64,000 nt of DNA from Methylocystis sp. (GCA_021731565.1 JAKFXD010000099.1:1-64000), one strand, 5' to 3'; positions 51,110 through 61,137 are shown, counted from the first letter of the stretch. Translations and numbers: made by a program. Notes: generated from the sequence alone by a model not told the origin.

Positions 51110-51218
51110 TTATGCGCATGGGCCGCAGGCGCGGTCCTTGACGCAGGCGGCCACAAAACCGACAAGTCCGCCCGATGGCGAATCACACCGACGACAACGG
51201 CAGACCAAGGACGGTTAG

Positions 51219-51545
51219 ATGGACTGGATCATCCTCTTTATTGGCAGCCTCTGCGAGGTCGGCTGGCTTGTCGGCATGAAATATGCGGAAGGATTTACGC
51301 GGCTTTGGCCTTCGGTCATCATGGTGTTTTTCATGGCGGCGAGCGTCGGATGTCTCGGTCTTGCGGTAAAGACGATTCCCGCCGGCACTGCCTATGCCGC
51401 ATGGACCGGCACGAGCATCGCCGCGGCGACGCTTGTCGGCGTCTATCTGTTCAACGAACAGACCACCGTGCTGCGGCTGGGGTCGATCGCGCTGATCGTT
51501 CTGGGCATCATCGGCCTGCGGCTCGGCGGCGTCGACATGAAATAG
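51219..51545 (+). CDS. Small multidrug resistance transporter (SugE/Gdx-like)
   Basis: MDWIILFIGSLCEVGWLVGMKYAEGFTRLWPSV...GTAYAAWTGTSIAAATLVGVYLFNEQ. Confidence 0.93.
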   Translation: MDWIILFIGSLCEVGWLVGMKYAEGFTRLWPSVIMVFFMAASVGCLGLAVKTIPAGTAYAAWTGTSIAAATLVGVYLFNEQTTVLRLGSIALIVLGIIGLRLGGVDMK

Positions 51546-51579
51546 ATGCCGCCCCGACGTTCGCTGAGAGCGCGGCTCG

Positions 51580-51595
51580 CGAAAAAGTGGGAACA
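51580..51595 (+). repeat. Second copy of the repeat core gcgaaaaagtgggaac
   Basis: 16-nt exact match to 24595..24610, also preceded by agagcgcg. Confidence 0.75.
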
Positions 51596-51618
51596 GGAGC
51601 GTCGGGACAGACAAGTCG

Positions 51619-52731
51619 TCAGAAATAGCTCTCAAGCGTTCCGCGCCGGCGCACGTCGAGCGTCGCGCAATGGAACGCGCCGCCGAACGCCGCATAGTGC
51701 AGGAAAGGCGTCGGGATCGGCTCGTAGCCCCACTTCTCCATCTGCCGCATCATATTGACGTGATGCGGATCGACGATGACGCGCTTCTCGTCGATCATCA
51801 GAATGTTCATGCTGAGCCATTTGCCGCACATCGAGGTGATCGCGAGAATGCGGTCGTTGATCGGATCGGGCTCCGGCGCGACGAGAACGTCCCATTTCTT
51901 CAAAATGTCGGGCAGTTCGTCGGGATTGATATATTCGGGATTGATGAGCAGCCGGCCCGGCCCCAGCGGCAGGATCGTCGTGTCGATATGCATCGGGTTC
52001 GGGCAGCGGCTCTTGATCTCGTGGATGCGATAGCCCTCGCCAAGATGGCGGCGCAGCCAGTCGATTCCCATGGCGTTCGTCACATTGGAGCGCGTGACGA
52101 AAATATCCCGGCCGCAACGGAAGAAATCAGCGGCGTCGAAGACCGGCTCGAATTCGGTGAGGATGTAGCGCAGCGGCTCGCCCTTCTCCGGCAGTTTGAA
52201 ATCCGGGTCGAAGAGTTCGTCGGTCAGTTGCGGCTTCGGCGCCGACGTCCAGCGCGCGCCGCGACGAAAATAGTCCTTGAGGATTTCGCGATAGCTGTGC
52301 GTCTCGAAATAGCGGCAGGGCCAGGCCATCGGCGTTTCCAGAATCTCGTCGCCGAACACCAGCATGGAGTCGCGCGGACAGGAATTGCAGAAGCCGCGCG
52401 ACGACCAGTGCGGCGTCGAGAATTTCGCCTTGTGATTGACCGCGTCCGGCCGAGTCACCGTGACGCCGAGCGACTCGAGCAGAGCGATAAAGCCGTCGAG
52501 CTCCTGCTGCGCCGGCTCGATCATGAATTTCGGAAAGCGGAACCCGGCGGCGAGCGACTGGGCGCGCGCGGCCATGCCGGGAATGTTGCAGGTAACGACC
52601 GGATGATCGGAGGGAATGGTCGAGCCTTCGAGGCGTCCGACGATGATCTCCTCCAACGGATCCCATTCGTTATGAGAATTGACCGGACATTCCGCGGCAA
52701 TCGCGGACCCCATAGATGCATGGATATTCAT
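51619..52731 (-). CDS. Glycine amidinotransferase family protein
   Basis: NEWDPLEEIIVGRLEGSTIP...EPVFDAADFFRCGRDIFVTRSNVTNAMGIDWLRRHL...HIDTTILPLGPGRLLINPEYI...GGAFHCATLDVRRRG. Confidence 0.9.
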   Translation of the reverse strand: MNIHASMGSAIAAECPVNSHNEWDPLEEIIVGRLEGSTIPSDHPVVTCNIPGMAARAQSLAAGFRFPKFMIEPAQQELDGFIALLESLGVTVTRPDAVNHKAKFSTPHWSSRGFCNSCPRDSMLVFGDEILETPMAWPCRYFETHSYREILKDYFRRGARWTSAPKPQLTDELFDPDFKLPEKGEPLRYILTEFEPVFDAADFFRCGRDIFVTRSNVTNAMGIDWLRRHLGEGYRIHEIKSRCPNPMHIDTTILPLGPGRLLINPEYINPDELPDILKKWDVLVAPEPDPINDRILAITSMCGKWLSMNILMIDEKRVIVDPHHVNMMRQMEKWGYEPIPTPFLHYAAFGGAFHCATLDVRRRGTLESYF

Positions 52732-53002
52732 AATGCGCCCCGGAATCGTTTCCAGCGAGAGACTTCTAGCGCTTTTGAGCTGATCTTCAAGTCGTGGGAA
52801 AAAGCGTCCGATTTCTTGAGTTTATCGATGCGCCGGCTGAAGTCCTACTCGTTTTGTTCTCGTTTTGAAGCCCTATTGGCGGCCAGACTATGTCGCCGAT
52901 CGCGGGCGCGGTCCACTCCGAGGCGTCGCTTGATCCTGCGGCGACTTAACGCTGCGGCGACTTGCGTTTTCTTGCGCCTTGGGCAATAAACCGCGCTTCC
53001 TT

Positions 53003-53042
53003 GAACCGCCCGGCCAGTAAGGGCTGCCGTGGCGGTTCTTTT
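53003..53042 (+). terminator. Leader terminator/attenuator-like hairpin upstream of rpmI
   Basis: gaaccgcccggc...gccgtggcggttc followed by TTTT. Confidence 0.6.
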
Positions 53043-53114
53043 CGCTCGCGCGAACAGGCGCTCGCCGATCAGGCTGGCGCTTAAAAACAACGGGCGCAGG
53101 CCCAGGAGAGCAAA

Positions 53115-53315
53115 ATGCCCAAGCTGAAGACGAAATCGGGCGCCAAGAAGCGCTTCAAGATCACCGGCACAGGCAAGGTGGTCTACGCCCAGCAGGGCAA
53201 GCGCCACGGCATGATCAAGCGGACGAACAAGCAGATCAGAAACCTGCGCGGGACGAGCGTGCTGTTCAAGACGGACGGCGACAACGTCAAGAAATACTTC
53301 CTGCCGAACGGCTGA
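53115..53315 (+). CDS. rpmI: 50S ribosomal protein L35
   Basis: [47 protein letters not shown]. Confidence 0.99.
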   Translation: MPKLKTKSGAKKRFKITGTGKVVYAQQGKRHGMIKRTNKQIRNLRGTSVLFKTDGDNVKKYFLPNG

Positions 53316-53352
53316 TCCGCCTCTTAAACGCTTTCCCCGAAGGAGATTCGTC

Positions 53353-53718
53353 ATGGCTCGCGTCAAGCGCGGCGTCACCGCCCACGCCAAACACAAGAAG
53401 ACATTCAAGGCCGCCAAGGGTTTCTATGGCCGCCGCAAGAACACGATCCGCGCCGCCAAGGCCGCCGTCGACCGCTCGATGCAATATGCGACGCGCGATC
53501 GCAAGGCGAAGAAGCGCACCTACCGCGCGCTGTGGATTCAGCGGCTCAACGCCGCCGTGCGCGAACACGGCCTGACCTATTCGCGCTTCATCGACGGGCT
53601 CGCCAAGGCGGGCGTGACGGTGGACCGCAAGGTCCTGTCGGAACTCGCCATCCATCAGCCGGAAGCCTTCGCCGCGATCGTGGCGCAGGCGAAATCGGCG
53701 GCGCCGCAGGCGGCCTGA
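53353..53718 (+). CDS. rplT: 50S ribosomal protein L20
   Basis: [68 protein letters not shown]. Confidence 0.99.
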   Translation: MARVKRGVTAHAKHKKTFKAAKGFYGRRKNTIRAAKAAVDRSMQYATRDRKAKKRTYRALWIQRLNAAVREHGLTYSRFIDGLAKAGVTVDRKVLSELAIHQPEAFAAIVAQAKSAAPQAA

Positions 53719-53742
53719 AGACCGCTGCATTGAAGTGAACGC

Positions 53743-53773
53743 AAAGCGCCTGCGGCCCGCGGGCGCTTTTCGT
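53743..53773 (+). terminator. Rho-independent terminator after rplT
   Basis: aaagcgcc...ggcgcttt followed by T-rich tract. Confidence 0.75.
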
Positions 53774-53822
53774 TTTCCGCCGCGGTCGCGGAGGGCGCCA
53801 GCTTCGGCTATCGTCCCGACGG

Positions 53823-54755
53823 ATGCGACGATTCCTGCGATATGCAACCGGCTCGCGCGCGCTCGTCGCGATGCTTGTCATTCTCACCGCCGCCGCCGCC
53901 GTCGACCCCGGCGCCGCGCTCAATCTCCTGGCGCGCGCGCAATCCTATCGCCTGCTCGGCGACCTCGCCTATGGCGACGGACCAAGGGCGAAACTCGACG
54001 TCTATCTTCCCGAGCATATGGGCGCGCCCGGCCCGCTCGTCGTTTTCTTTTACGGGGGACGATGGGCGTCGGGCGAAAAAGCGCAGTATCGCTTCGTCGG
54101 CGCCGCGCTCGCCGCGCGCGGCGCGATCGCCGTCATCCCCGACTACAGCCTTTATCCGCCGTCCAGCTTTCCGGTTTTTCTGGAGGACGCGTCGCGCGCG
54201 CTGCGCTGGGCGACCGACAATGCCGAAAGGCTTGGGGCCGATCGCTCGCGCATTTTCCTGATGGGCCATTCGGCCGGCGGGCACATCGCCGCGATGCTCG
54301 CCTTCGACAAGCGCTGGCTCGCAGCCGTCGACCTTTCGCCGTCACGCGATCTCGCCGGCTTCATCGGACTGGCCGGCGCCTATGATTTCGCGATCGACAG
54401 CGATGTGCTGCGCGGAGTCTTCGGTCCGCCCGCCAACGCCGCCGCCACCCAGCCCTTGCGCTATGTCACGCGAGAGGCCCCGCCGGCGCTGCTTCTCGCC
54501 GGCGAGGCCGATCTCACCGTGCGGCCGCGAAACACCCGTGCGCTCGCCGCGGCGATCGATGCGGCCGGCGGCGAGGCGCGCGCCCTATATTATCCCGGCG
54601 TCGCGCATCGCGAGATCGTCGGCGCATTTTCGCCGCTCTTGCATTTTCTCGCGCCGGTCGCCGACGATGTCATGGCGTTTGTCGTCGCGAAGCGGGCGAA
54701 GGCGCATGAAACGAAAGAGCGGCGCGCCGGCGACCGCGACGAGGACGTGCAATGA
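53823..54755 (+). CDS. Alpha/beta hydrolase (esterase-like)
   Basis: VVFFYGGRWASGEKAQYRFVGAALAARGAIAVIPDYSLYP...FLMGHSAGGHIAAML. Confidence 0.88.
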   Translation: MRRFLRYATGSRALVAMLVILTAAAAVDPGAALNLLARAQSYRLLGDLAYGDGPRAKLDVYLPEHMGAPGPLVVFFYGGRWASGEKAQYRFVGAALAARGAIAVIPDYSLYPPSSFPVFLEDASRALRWATDNAERLGADRSRIFLMGHSAGGHIAAMLAFDKRWLAAVDLSPSRDLAGFIGLAGAYDFAIDSDVLRGVFGPPANAAATQPLRYVTREAPPALLLAGEADLTVRPRNTRALAAAIDAAGGEARALYYPGVAHREIVGAFSPLLHFLAPVADDVMAFVVAKRAKAHETKERRAGDRDEDVQ

Positions 54756-56191
54756 GCGACACATATGATCTCATCGTCATCGGCGGCGGACCCGGCGGCT
54801 ATGTCGCCGCGATCCGCGCCGCGCAATTGGGGCTGAAGACCGCGGTCGTCGAGCGCGAACATCTCGGCGGCATTTGCCTGAACTGGGGCTGTATTCCGAC
54901 GAAGGCGCTGCTGCGTTCGGCCGAAGTCTATCGCCTCGCCAAGGAAGGCGAGCGATTCGGCGTTTCGCCAGGCGCCTTGAGCGCCGACGTCGCGCGCATC
55001 GTCGCGCATTCGCGCGAGGCGGCGACGCGGCTCAATGGCGGCGTGGCGTTTCTGCTCAAGAAGAACCAGATCGACGTCATTTGGGGCGAGGCGACGCTTG
55101 CCGGAAAGGGAGAGGTGCGCGTCGCCGCGCCGACCAAACCGACCATGCCGCCGCAGGCGCCCGCGCCGAAAACGAGGCTCGACCACGGCGTCTATCAGGC
55201 GAAACACATCATCATCGCGACCGGCGCGCGCCCGCGCGTCCTGCCGGGCCTCGAGCCCGACGGGAAACTCATCTGGACCTATTTCGAGGCGATGAAGCCG
55301 GAGCGCTTTCCAAAATCGCTGCTCATCGTCGGCGCCGGCGCCATCGGCGTCGAATTCGCCTCCTTCTACCGGACGTTCGGCGTCGAAACTATTCTCGTCG
55401 AAGCGCTGCCGCATATTCTCCCGAGCGAAGACGAAGAAATCGCCGCTTTGGCGCATCGTTCGTTCAAGAAGCAGGGAATCGACATTCGCGTCGCGACGAC
55501 GGTGACGGGCGTCGAGAAAAAAGCCGACAGCCTCGCCGTGACGCTGAAAGGGCCCGACGGCGAAATTCAGACGCTCGACGTCGAGCGCGCGCTGTCGGCG
55601 ATCGGCGTCGTCGCCAATGTCGAGAACCTCGGTATGGAGACGCTGGGCGTCGCGCTCGAGCGCGGCGTCGTCAAGATCGACGGCTTAGGCCGCACCAATG
55701 TCGAAGGCGTTTACGCGATCGGCGATGTCGCCGGCGGTCCGATGCTCGCCCATAAGGCGGAGCATGAGGGCGTCTCCTGCGTCGAGGCGATCGCCGGATT
55801 GGACGCTCATCCGCTCGACAGATCGCGCGTGCCGGGCTGCACCTATTGTCACCCGCAAGTCGCTTCCGTCGGCCTGACCGAAGCGAAGGCGAAGGAGCAG
55901 GGGTTTGAAGTGAAGATCGGCCGCTTCCCCTATCTCGCCAATGGCAAGGCGATCGCTCTTGGCGAACTCGAAGGCCTTGTCAAGACGGTCTTTGACGCGA
56001 AGAGCGGACGGCTGCTCGGCGCGCATCTCTTCGGCGTCGAAGCGACGGAGCTGATCCAGGGCTTCGTCATCGCCATGAATCTCGAGACGACCGAAGAAGA
56101 GCTGATGCGCACGATCTTCCCGCATCCGACGCTGTCGGAAACCATGCATGAAAGCGTGCTCGCCGCCTTCGGTCGCGCGATTCACGTGTAA
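54752..56191 (+). CDS. lpd: Dihydrolipoyl dehydrogenase
   Basis: YDLIVIGGGPGGYVAAIRAAQLGLKTAVVEREHLGGICLNWGCIPTKALLRSAE. Confidence 0.96.
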   Translation: MSDTYDLIVIGGGPGGYVAAIRAAQLGLKTAVVEREHLGGICLNWGCIPTKALLRSAEVYRLAKEGERFGVSPGALSADVARIVAHSREAATRLNGGVAFLLKKNQIDVIWGEATLAGKGEVRVAAPTKPTMPPQAPAPKTRLDHGVYQAKHIIIATGARPRVLPGLEPDGKLIWTYFEAMKPERFPKSLLIVGAGAIGVEFASFYRTFGVETILVEALPHILPSEDEEIAALAHRSFKKQGIDIRVATTVTGVEKKADSLAVTLKGPDGEIQTLDVERALSAIGVVANVENLGMETLGVALERGVVKIDGLGRTNVEGVYAIGDVAGGPMLAHKAEHEGVSCVEAIAGLDAHPLDRSRVPGCTYCHPQVASVGLTEAKAKEQGFEVKIGRFPYLANGKAIALGELEGLVKTVFDAKSGRLLGAHLFGVEATELIQGFVIAMNLETTEEELMRTIFPHPTLSETMHESVLAAFGRAIHV

Positions 56192-56204
56192 GGCGAATGC
56201 GTAT

Positions 56205-56303
56205 GTCATTCCCGCCGGGCCGCAGGCCCGACCGGGAATCCAGAACTTAAGACAGTGGATTTTGCTCTGGATCCCCGATCGCGCTTCGCGCGTCGGGGAT
56301 GAC
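56205..56303. repeat. Intergenic inverted-repeat element
   Basis: gtcattcccg...cgggaatccagaac...tctggatccccgatcgcgcttcgcgcgtcggggatgac; outer ends gtcat/atgac. Confidence 0.7.
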
Positions 56304-56350
56304 AAGCGGAGGCAAATTGCTACGACGTGCGAGCGTCGGGCCTTAGCCCG

Positions 56351-58237
56351 TCAGCTCTGCAGCACATAGGTTCCCGGCGCATCGCAAAGCGCTACGCCCG
56401 TCGCAGGCGGCGCAACCGGCGGGCCGGAACGCGCGGCGAGCCAGGCGCTCCATTCCGGCCACCACGAGCCTTCCCCAACGGTCGCGATTTTCGTCCACTC
56501 GTCGGGGGCGGCGTAATGCTCGCCGTCCACTCTGCTTGTAAAGCGGTAGCCGCCGCGCTTCCTTTCAGGCTCGGAAACGATGCCGGCGTTATGCCCGCCG
56601 CTTGTCAGCAGGAAGGTGATTTCGGCGTCGGCGAGCAGGTGAATCTTGTAAACCGAGCGCCAGGGGGCGACATGATCGCGCTCCGTGCCGACAGCGAAGA
56701 TCGGCGCGGAAATTTCGCTGAGCGCGACGGCGCCGCCATTGGCGCGGAGCCGGCCCTCGGCGAGATCATTGTTGAGGAAGAGCCGCCGTAGATATTCCGA
56801 ATGCATCTTGTAGGGCATGCGCGTCGCGTCGGCGTTCCAGGCCATCATGTCGGTCATCGGCTCGCGTTCGCCCATCAGATAGGACTTGAGCGCATAGGAC
56901 CAGACGAGATCGTTGGAGCGCAGCAGCTGAAAGGCGCCGGCCATTTCCTTGGAATCGAGAAAGCCGTGCTCCCACATCAAATCCTCGAGGAAAGCGAGCT
57001 GGCTCTCATTGACGAAGAGCGTCAGTTCGCCGGCTTCAGAGAAATCGGTTTGCGCCGCGAGCAGGGTCACGCTCTTGAGACGATCGTCATTGTCCCGCGC
57101 CATGGCGGCGGCGGCGATGGCGAGCAGCGTTCCGCCCAGGCAATAGCCGGCCGCATGAATCTTTCGGTCCGGCATGAGTTGCAAAATCGTGTCGAGCGCC
57201 GCCATGACGCCGAGCCGGCGATAGGCCTCCATGTCGAGGTCACGATCCTCGGCGCTCGGATTGCGCCAGGAAATCATGAATACGGTGAAGCCTTGCTCGA
57301 TGAGATAGCGAACGAGCGAATTATGCGGCGACAGATCGAGAATGTAATATTTCATGATCCAGGCGGGCGTGATGAGCACCGGCTCGGGCCGCACCGTCTC
57401 GCTCGACGGCGCATATTGGATGAGTTCGATCAACCGGTTGCGATAGATCACCTTGCCGGGCGTCACCGCGACATTCTTGCCTGGAACGAAAGCGTCGGCG
57501 CCGACAGGCCGTTCGCCGCCGGCGCGGCGCTCCATGTCTTCGAGGAGATTCTGCAGGCCATAGACGAGATTGACGCCGCCGGTCTCGAACGTTCGTTGCA
57601 GCGCCTCGGGATTCGTCAGCAGGAAATTCGACGGCGAGAACATGTCGAGCAATTGCCGCGAGGCGAATTCGACGACGTTTTCATGCTGCTTGGTGACGCC
57701 GCCGATGCCCGTCGTGGCGTTGTGCCACCACTGCTGATTGAGCAGAAAACCCTGGTAGAGCAGCGCATAGGGCCAAGTCCGCCACGCTTCGCCGGCAAAT
57801 CTTTTATCCTGCGGCAGCGGCTCGATGCAGGGCGCGGCGTTCGGCTGCAACGCGCAGCGCGAGGCGTAATTGGCGAATCGCCAGCTTTTGCGCATCGCCT
57901 TTTCGGCAAGCTGCATCTGCTTTCCTGGCGCGGTCGCGAGATGCGCCGCCCAATCCCAATAGGCGCCCGCCATGGCGGCGGGCGAGAGTCCGCCGGTCAG
58001 ATGCGCGACGCTTGCGTGAAGCGAGCGGTCGATGACGTCGCTCAACGCGGCGTAGCCGTATGATTCGCTGTCGCTGGCGCGTTCTGCGGCCAGAAAGGCG
58101 CTTGGCCATGCTTCGACGAAGGCTTTCGATGCGAGGCGCGGAAAGTCATGGACAGGGGAGGAGTGGCGAAGGCTGGAAGATGCCTGCTCTGCGCGCGCAG
58201 GGTTCGTCTGCGCAGCATTGGGGTGCTCTGTCATCAA
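56351..58237 (-). CDS. phaC: Class I poly(3-hydroxyalkanoate) synthase
   Basis: IHAAGYCLGGTLLAIAAAAMA lipase-like box; VWSYALKSYLMGEREPMTDMMAWNADATRMPYKMHSEYLRRLFLNNDLAEGR. Confidence 0.97.
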   Translation of the reverse strand: MMTEHPNAAQTNPARAEQASSSLRHSSPVHDFPRLASKAFVEAWPSAFLAAERASDSESYGYAALSDVIDRSLHASVAHLTGGLSPAAMAGAYWDWAAHLATAPGKQMQLAEKAMRKSWRFANYASRCALQPNAAPCIEPLPQDKRFAGEAWRTWPYALLYQGFLLNQQWWHNATTGIGGVTKQHENVVEFASRQLLDMFSPSNFLLTNPEALQRTFETGGVNLVYGLQNLLEDMERRAGGERPVGADAFVPGKNVAVTPGKVIYRNRLIELIQYAPSSETVRPEPVLITPAWIMKYYILDLSPHNSLVRYLIEQGFTVFMISWRNPSAEDRDLDMEAYRRLGVMAALDTILQLMPDRKIHAAGYCLGGTLLAIAAAAMARDNDDRLKSVTLLAAQTDFSEAGELTLFVNESQLAFLEDLMWEHGFLDSKEMAGAFQLLRSNDLVWSYALKSYLMGEREPMTDMMAWNADATRMPYKMHSEYLRRLFLNNDLAEGRLRANGGAVALSEISAPIFAVGTERDHVAPWRSVYKIHLLADAEITFLLTSGGHNAGIVSEPERKRGGYRFTSRVDGEHYAAPDEWTKIATVGEGSWWPEWSAWLAARSGPPVAPPATGVALCDAPGTYVLQS

Positions 58238-58381
58238 CGTCCTTTAAGCGGAGGCGCTCGACTGGATTCTGATTCTATTTCGGCCGATGCTGCGCCGCAA
58301 ACATTGTGTTTCGCGGGCTTGGCCGGGAGGCGAGCGCTACCATGTCCTTGTGAAGGAATGCCGACCGCTTAGGAGACCCCT

Positions 58382-58927
58382 ATGAGAGCCATCGCCGCAG
58401 CCGCCTTATTGACTCTCGTCTCAAGCGCCGCGCTCGCCGCTCTCAAGCCTGGAGACGCTGCGCCCGACTTCAATCTGGAGGCCGCGCAGGGCGGCAAGGC
58501 GTTCTCCTTCTCGCTGCGGCAGGCGCTCGCGAAGGGTCCGGTCGTGCTCTATTTCTATCCAAAGTCGTTCACGAGCGTCTGCACCATTGAGGCGCATGAA
58601 TTCGCCGAAGCCATGGATGAATTCGCCGCCATGGGCGCCAGCGTCATCGGCGTGTCGAGCGACAAGATCGCCGTTCAGCGCGAATTCTCGTCGAAGGAGT
58701 GCCGGGACAAATTCCCGGTCGGCGCCGATCCCGGCTTTACGGTCATCAACGCCTATGATGCGGCCTTCAAGGTTCCGATCGCGGGCGCGATGTTCGCCAA
58801 CCGCATCTCCTACGTCATCGCGCCCGAAGGGAAGATTCTCTCGGTCGTCGAGGACTCGGGCGCGACGGCGCATATTCGGAACGCGCTTGCGGTCCTGAAG
58901 CATTGGCGCGATTCGCAGAGCAAGTGA
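58382..58927 (+). CDS. Periplasmic peroxiredoxin (AhpC/TSA, BCP-like)
   Basis: GDAAPDFNLEAAQGGKAFSFSLRQALAKGPVVLYFYPKSFTSVCTIEAHEFAEAMDEFAAMGASVIGVS. Confidence 0.93.
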   Translation: MRAIAAAALLTLVSSAALAALKPGDAAPDFNLEAAQGGKAFSFSLRQALAKGPVVLYFYPKSFTSVCTIEAHEFAEAMDEFAAMGASVIGVSSDKIAVQREFSSKECRDKFPVGADPGFTVINAYDAAFKVPIAGAMFANRISYVIAPEGKILSVVEDSGATAHIRNALAVLKHWRDSQSK

Positions 58928-58942
58928 GACCGCGTCCTGCGA

Positions 58943-59302
58943 TCAACGGCGGCGAATCAGCCAGCGCAACAGAACGACCTGCGCCAGCAGCGCCGCGAAA
59001 TGCGTGTTCCAGTTGACGAAGATCGCGCAGGGCTCGTTCTCGTCGCCGCAGCCGAAGCTTGTTTCGAGCGCGGGATCGAGCAGCCATCCGATTGGCGCGC
59101 CGAGCGGAAAGGAGAGCGCCCGCATCGCCTGACGCGCGAATCGCCCGGTGGCGCGCAAGCGTTCCGAGAGATCGTAATCGTCGTAAGCTGTAGCATAGAT
59201 CGCCAGGACGGCGATCGAGAGCGCGACGGTCGCGATCGCATAGGCCAGCCATGCGACGCGCAGCAACCGTTCTCGCCCGTCTTGCGGCGGGCCGCCGCTC
59301 AC
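58943..59302 (-). CDS. Hypothetical membrane protein
   Basis: ORF with two to three TM segments; overlaps the irr start region. Confidence 0.55.
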   Translation of the reverse strand: MSGGPPQDGRERLLRVAWLAYAIATVALSIAVLAIYATAYDDYDLSERLRATGRFARQAMRALSFPLGAPIGWLLDPALETSFGCGDENEPCAIFVNWNTHFAALLAQVVLLRWLIRRR

Positions 59303-59781
59303 CCCTTCTTCGGGCGAATGCGGATGATCACGTCGCAGCCGACGATTTCCATCCCCTCGGGCGGCGCCGGCAGTCGCGCGAATTCGACCGAGCCGTCGGC
59401 GGCGTCGAACATGCGGCCCGACCCTTCATCCATGAAATGATGATGCGGCGAGATGCGGGTGTGGAAGTAGGTGCGCGGCCCCTGCACGGCGATCTCGCGC
59501 AACAATCCGGCTTCCGCGAATTGGTTGAGCGTGTTGTAGACCGTGGAGAGCGACATGGTCAGACCGGCTTCGCGCGCCTCGGCGTGCAAGGCTTCGGCGC
59601 TGACATGCCGGTCGCCGTTGCCGAACAGCAGCCGGCTCAGGGAGAGCCGCTGAACGGTTGGACGCAGACCGGCGGCGCGCAGCCGCGTTTTCAGGTCCGA
59701 GACCTTGGTCGCGCTATCGGGAGATTGATCGCGCAGTTTGATCGAGCGGCCAAAACTTGTAGTCGAAGGTTGATGAGTCAT
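59299..59781 (-). CDS. irr: Fur-family iron response regulator Irr
   Basis: LRAAGLRPTVQRLSLSRLLFGNGDRHVSAEALHAEAREAGLTMSLSTVYNTLNQFAEAGLLREI...YFHTRISPHHHFMDE. Confidence 0.9.
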   Translation of the reverse strand: MTHQPSTTSFGRSIKLRDQSPDSATKVSDLKTRLRAAGLRPTVQRLSLSRLLFGNGDRHVSAEALHAEAREAGLTMSLSTVYNTLNQFAEAGLLREIAVQGPRTYFHTRISPHHHFMDEGSGRMFDAADGSVEFARLPAPPEGMEIVGCDVIIRIRPKKG

Positions 59782-59916
59782 TCTTCGTGACAGGCGAGCA
59801 TCACTCGCTCCCTATTCCTACATTAAGCTTTTTTTAGTAGAGGGCAGCGCCCGTCCCCTGTCAAACGAAATGGCGGAAGGTGTAATATTTCCAAAGAAGC
59901 AGCAAAGGACCGGCTA

Positions 59917-61137
59917 ATGACGCGGCGCCTTGAGCCAATACTCTGTGCAAGCATCGATCGACGCCGATTGCTCGGCGCGTCGATTCATGCGGTCGGCGCT
60001 TTCTGGCTGGCCGGCGGCCGCGCCAAAGCCGACACGTTCGAGGCGTTTTTGCAGGGCCTGTGGCCGTCGGCGCAGGCCGCCGGCGTCTCGCGCGAAACCT
60101 TCGAGGCGGCGATCGCCGGACTTGCGCCTGACCCGTCGATTTCGACGAAGCCGCGCGCGCAGGCCGAATTCATCGTCTCGATTCCCGCCTATCTCGCCGG
60201 CGCTGTGACGAATGGCCGCGTCTCGCGCGGCCGCGCCGTCGCCGCGGAGCTCGCCGGTCCCTTGGGTCGAGCCCAGGCCCGCCACGGCGTTCCAAGCGAA
60301 ATCGTCGTCGCCATTCTGGGCGTCGAAAGCAATTTCGGAACTGCGGCGGGCGGGGCCGACGCGCTGCGCGTCCTGGCGACGCTTGCCTGGCAGGGCCATC
60401 GCGCCGAGACTTTCATCGACGAATTCGTCGCGGCGCTCGTCATGCTCGAAAAGGGCTACGCGACGCGCGCGCAATTGCGCGGCTCCTGGGCCGGCGCGAT
60501 GGGCCAGCCGCAATTCATGCCCTCCGCCTATCTCAAATTCGCGGAAAGCGATGAAGGTGGCGGCGCGCCGGACATCTGGCGCTCGCGCGCCGACTCTGTC
60601 TCGTCCATCGCCAATTTCCTGGCGAAATCCGGCTGGGTCGCGGGATTGCCCGCGGTCATCGAAGTTCGGCTGCCGGACGGTTTCGACTATGCGGCGTTCG
60701 ATCTCGATTTCGCCCGCTGGCGGGCGCTCGGCGTCACCCGCGCCGACGGCGGCGCGTTGCCGGCGAACGGCGCGGCGAGCCTCTATCTGCCGACCGGCGC
60801 GGGCGGCCCCGCCTTTCTGATTACCGACAATTTCGAAGTCATCCGCCAATACAACACGTCCGACGCCTATGCGATGTCGGTCGCGCTGCTCGCCGACCGC
60901 ATCGCCGGGCGCGAGATTCCGCGCGCGCCCTGGCCGAAGGTCGCGCCGCTGCCGACCGCCGACGTCAAGGCGATGCAGCAGCTCCTGAGCGCGCGCGGAC
61001 TCTATCAGGGAACCTTCGACGGCAAGCTCGGCCGCGCGAGCCGCAACGCCGTCCACGCCTTTCAATTGAGCGCGGGGATTCAGCCCGCCGACGGCTTTGC
61101 GACCAAGGAGGTTCTGGCGCGGCTGCGCGGGCGTTAA
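59917..61137 (+). CDS. Lytic murein transglycosylase (MltB-type, C-terminal peptidoglycan-binding domain)
   Basis: VPSEIVVAILGVESNFG...GSWAGAMGQPQFMPSAYLKFA...MQQLLSARGLYQGTFDGKLGRASRNAVHAFQ. Confidence 0.95.
   Translation: MTRRLEPILCASIDRRRLLGASIHAVGAFWLAGGRAKADTFEAFLQGLWPSAQAAGVSRETFEAAIAGLAPDPSISTKPRAQAEFIVSIPAYLAGAVTNGRVSRGRAVAAELAGPLGRAQARHGVPSEIVVAILGVESNFGTAAGGADALRVLATLAWQGHRAETFIDEFVAALVMLEKGYATRAQLRGSWAGAMGQPQFMPSAYLKFAESDEGGGAPDIWRSRADSVSSIANFLAKSGWVAGLPAVIEVRLPDGFDYAAFDLDFARWRALGVTRADGGALPANGAASLYLPTGAGGPAFLITDNFEVIRQYNTSDAYAMSVALLADRIAGREIPRAPWPKVAPLPTADVKAMQQLLSARGLYQGTFDGKLGRASRNAVHAFQLSAGIQPADGFATKEVLARLRGR

Noticed and set aside
56801-58063. 420-aa plus-strand ORF opposite phaC
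   Set aside because: phaC on the minus strand is unambiguous; shadow ORF.
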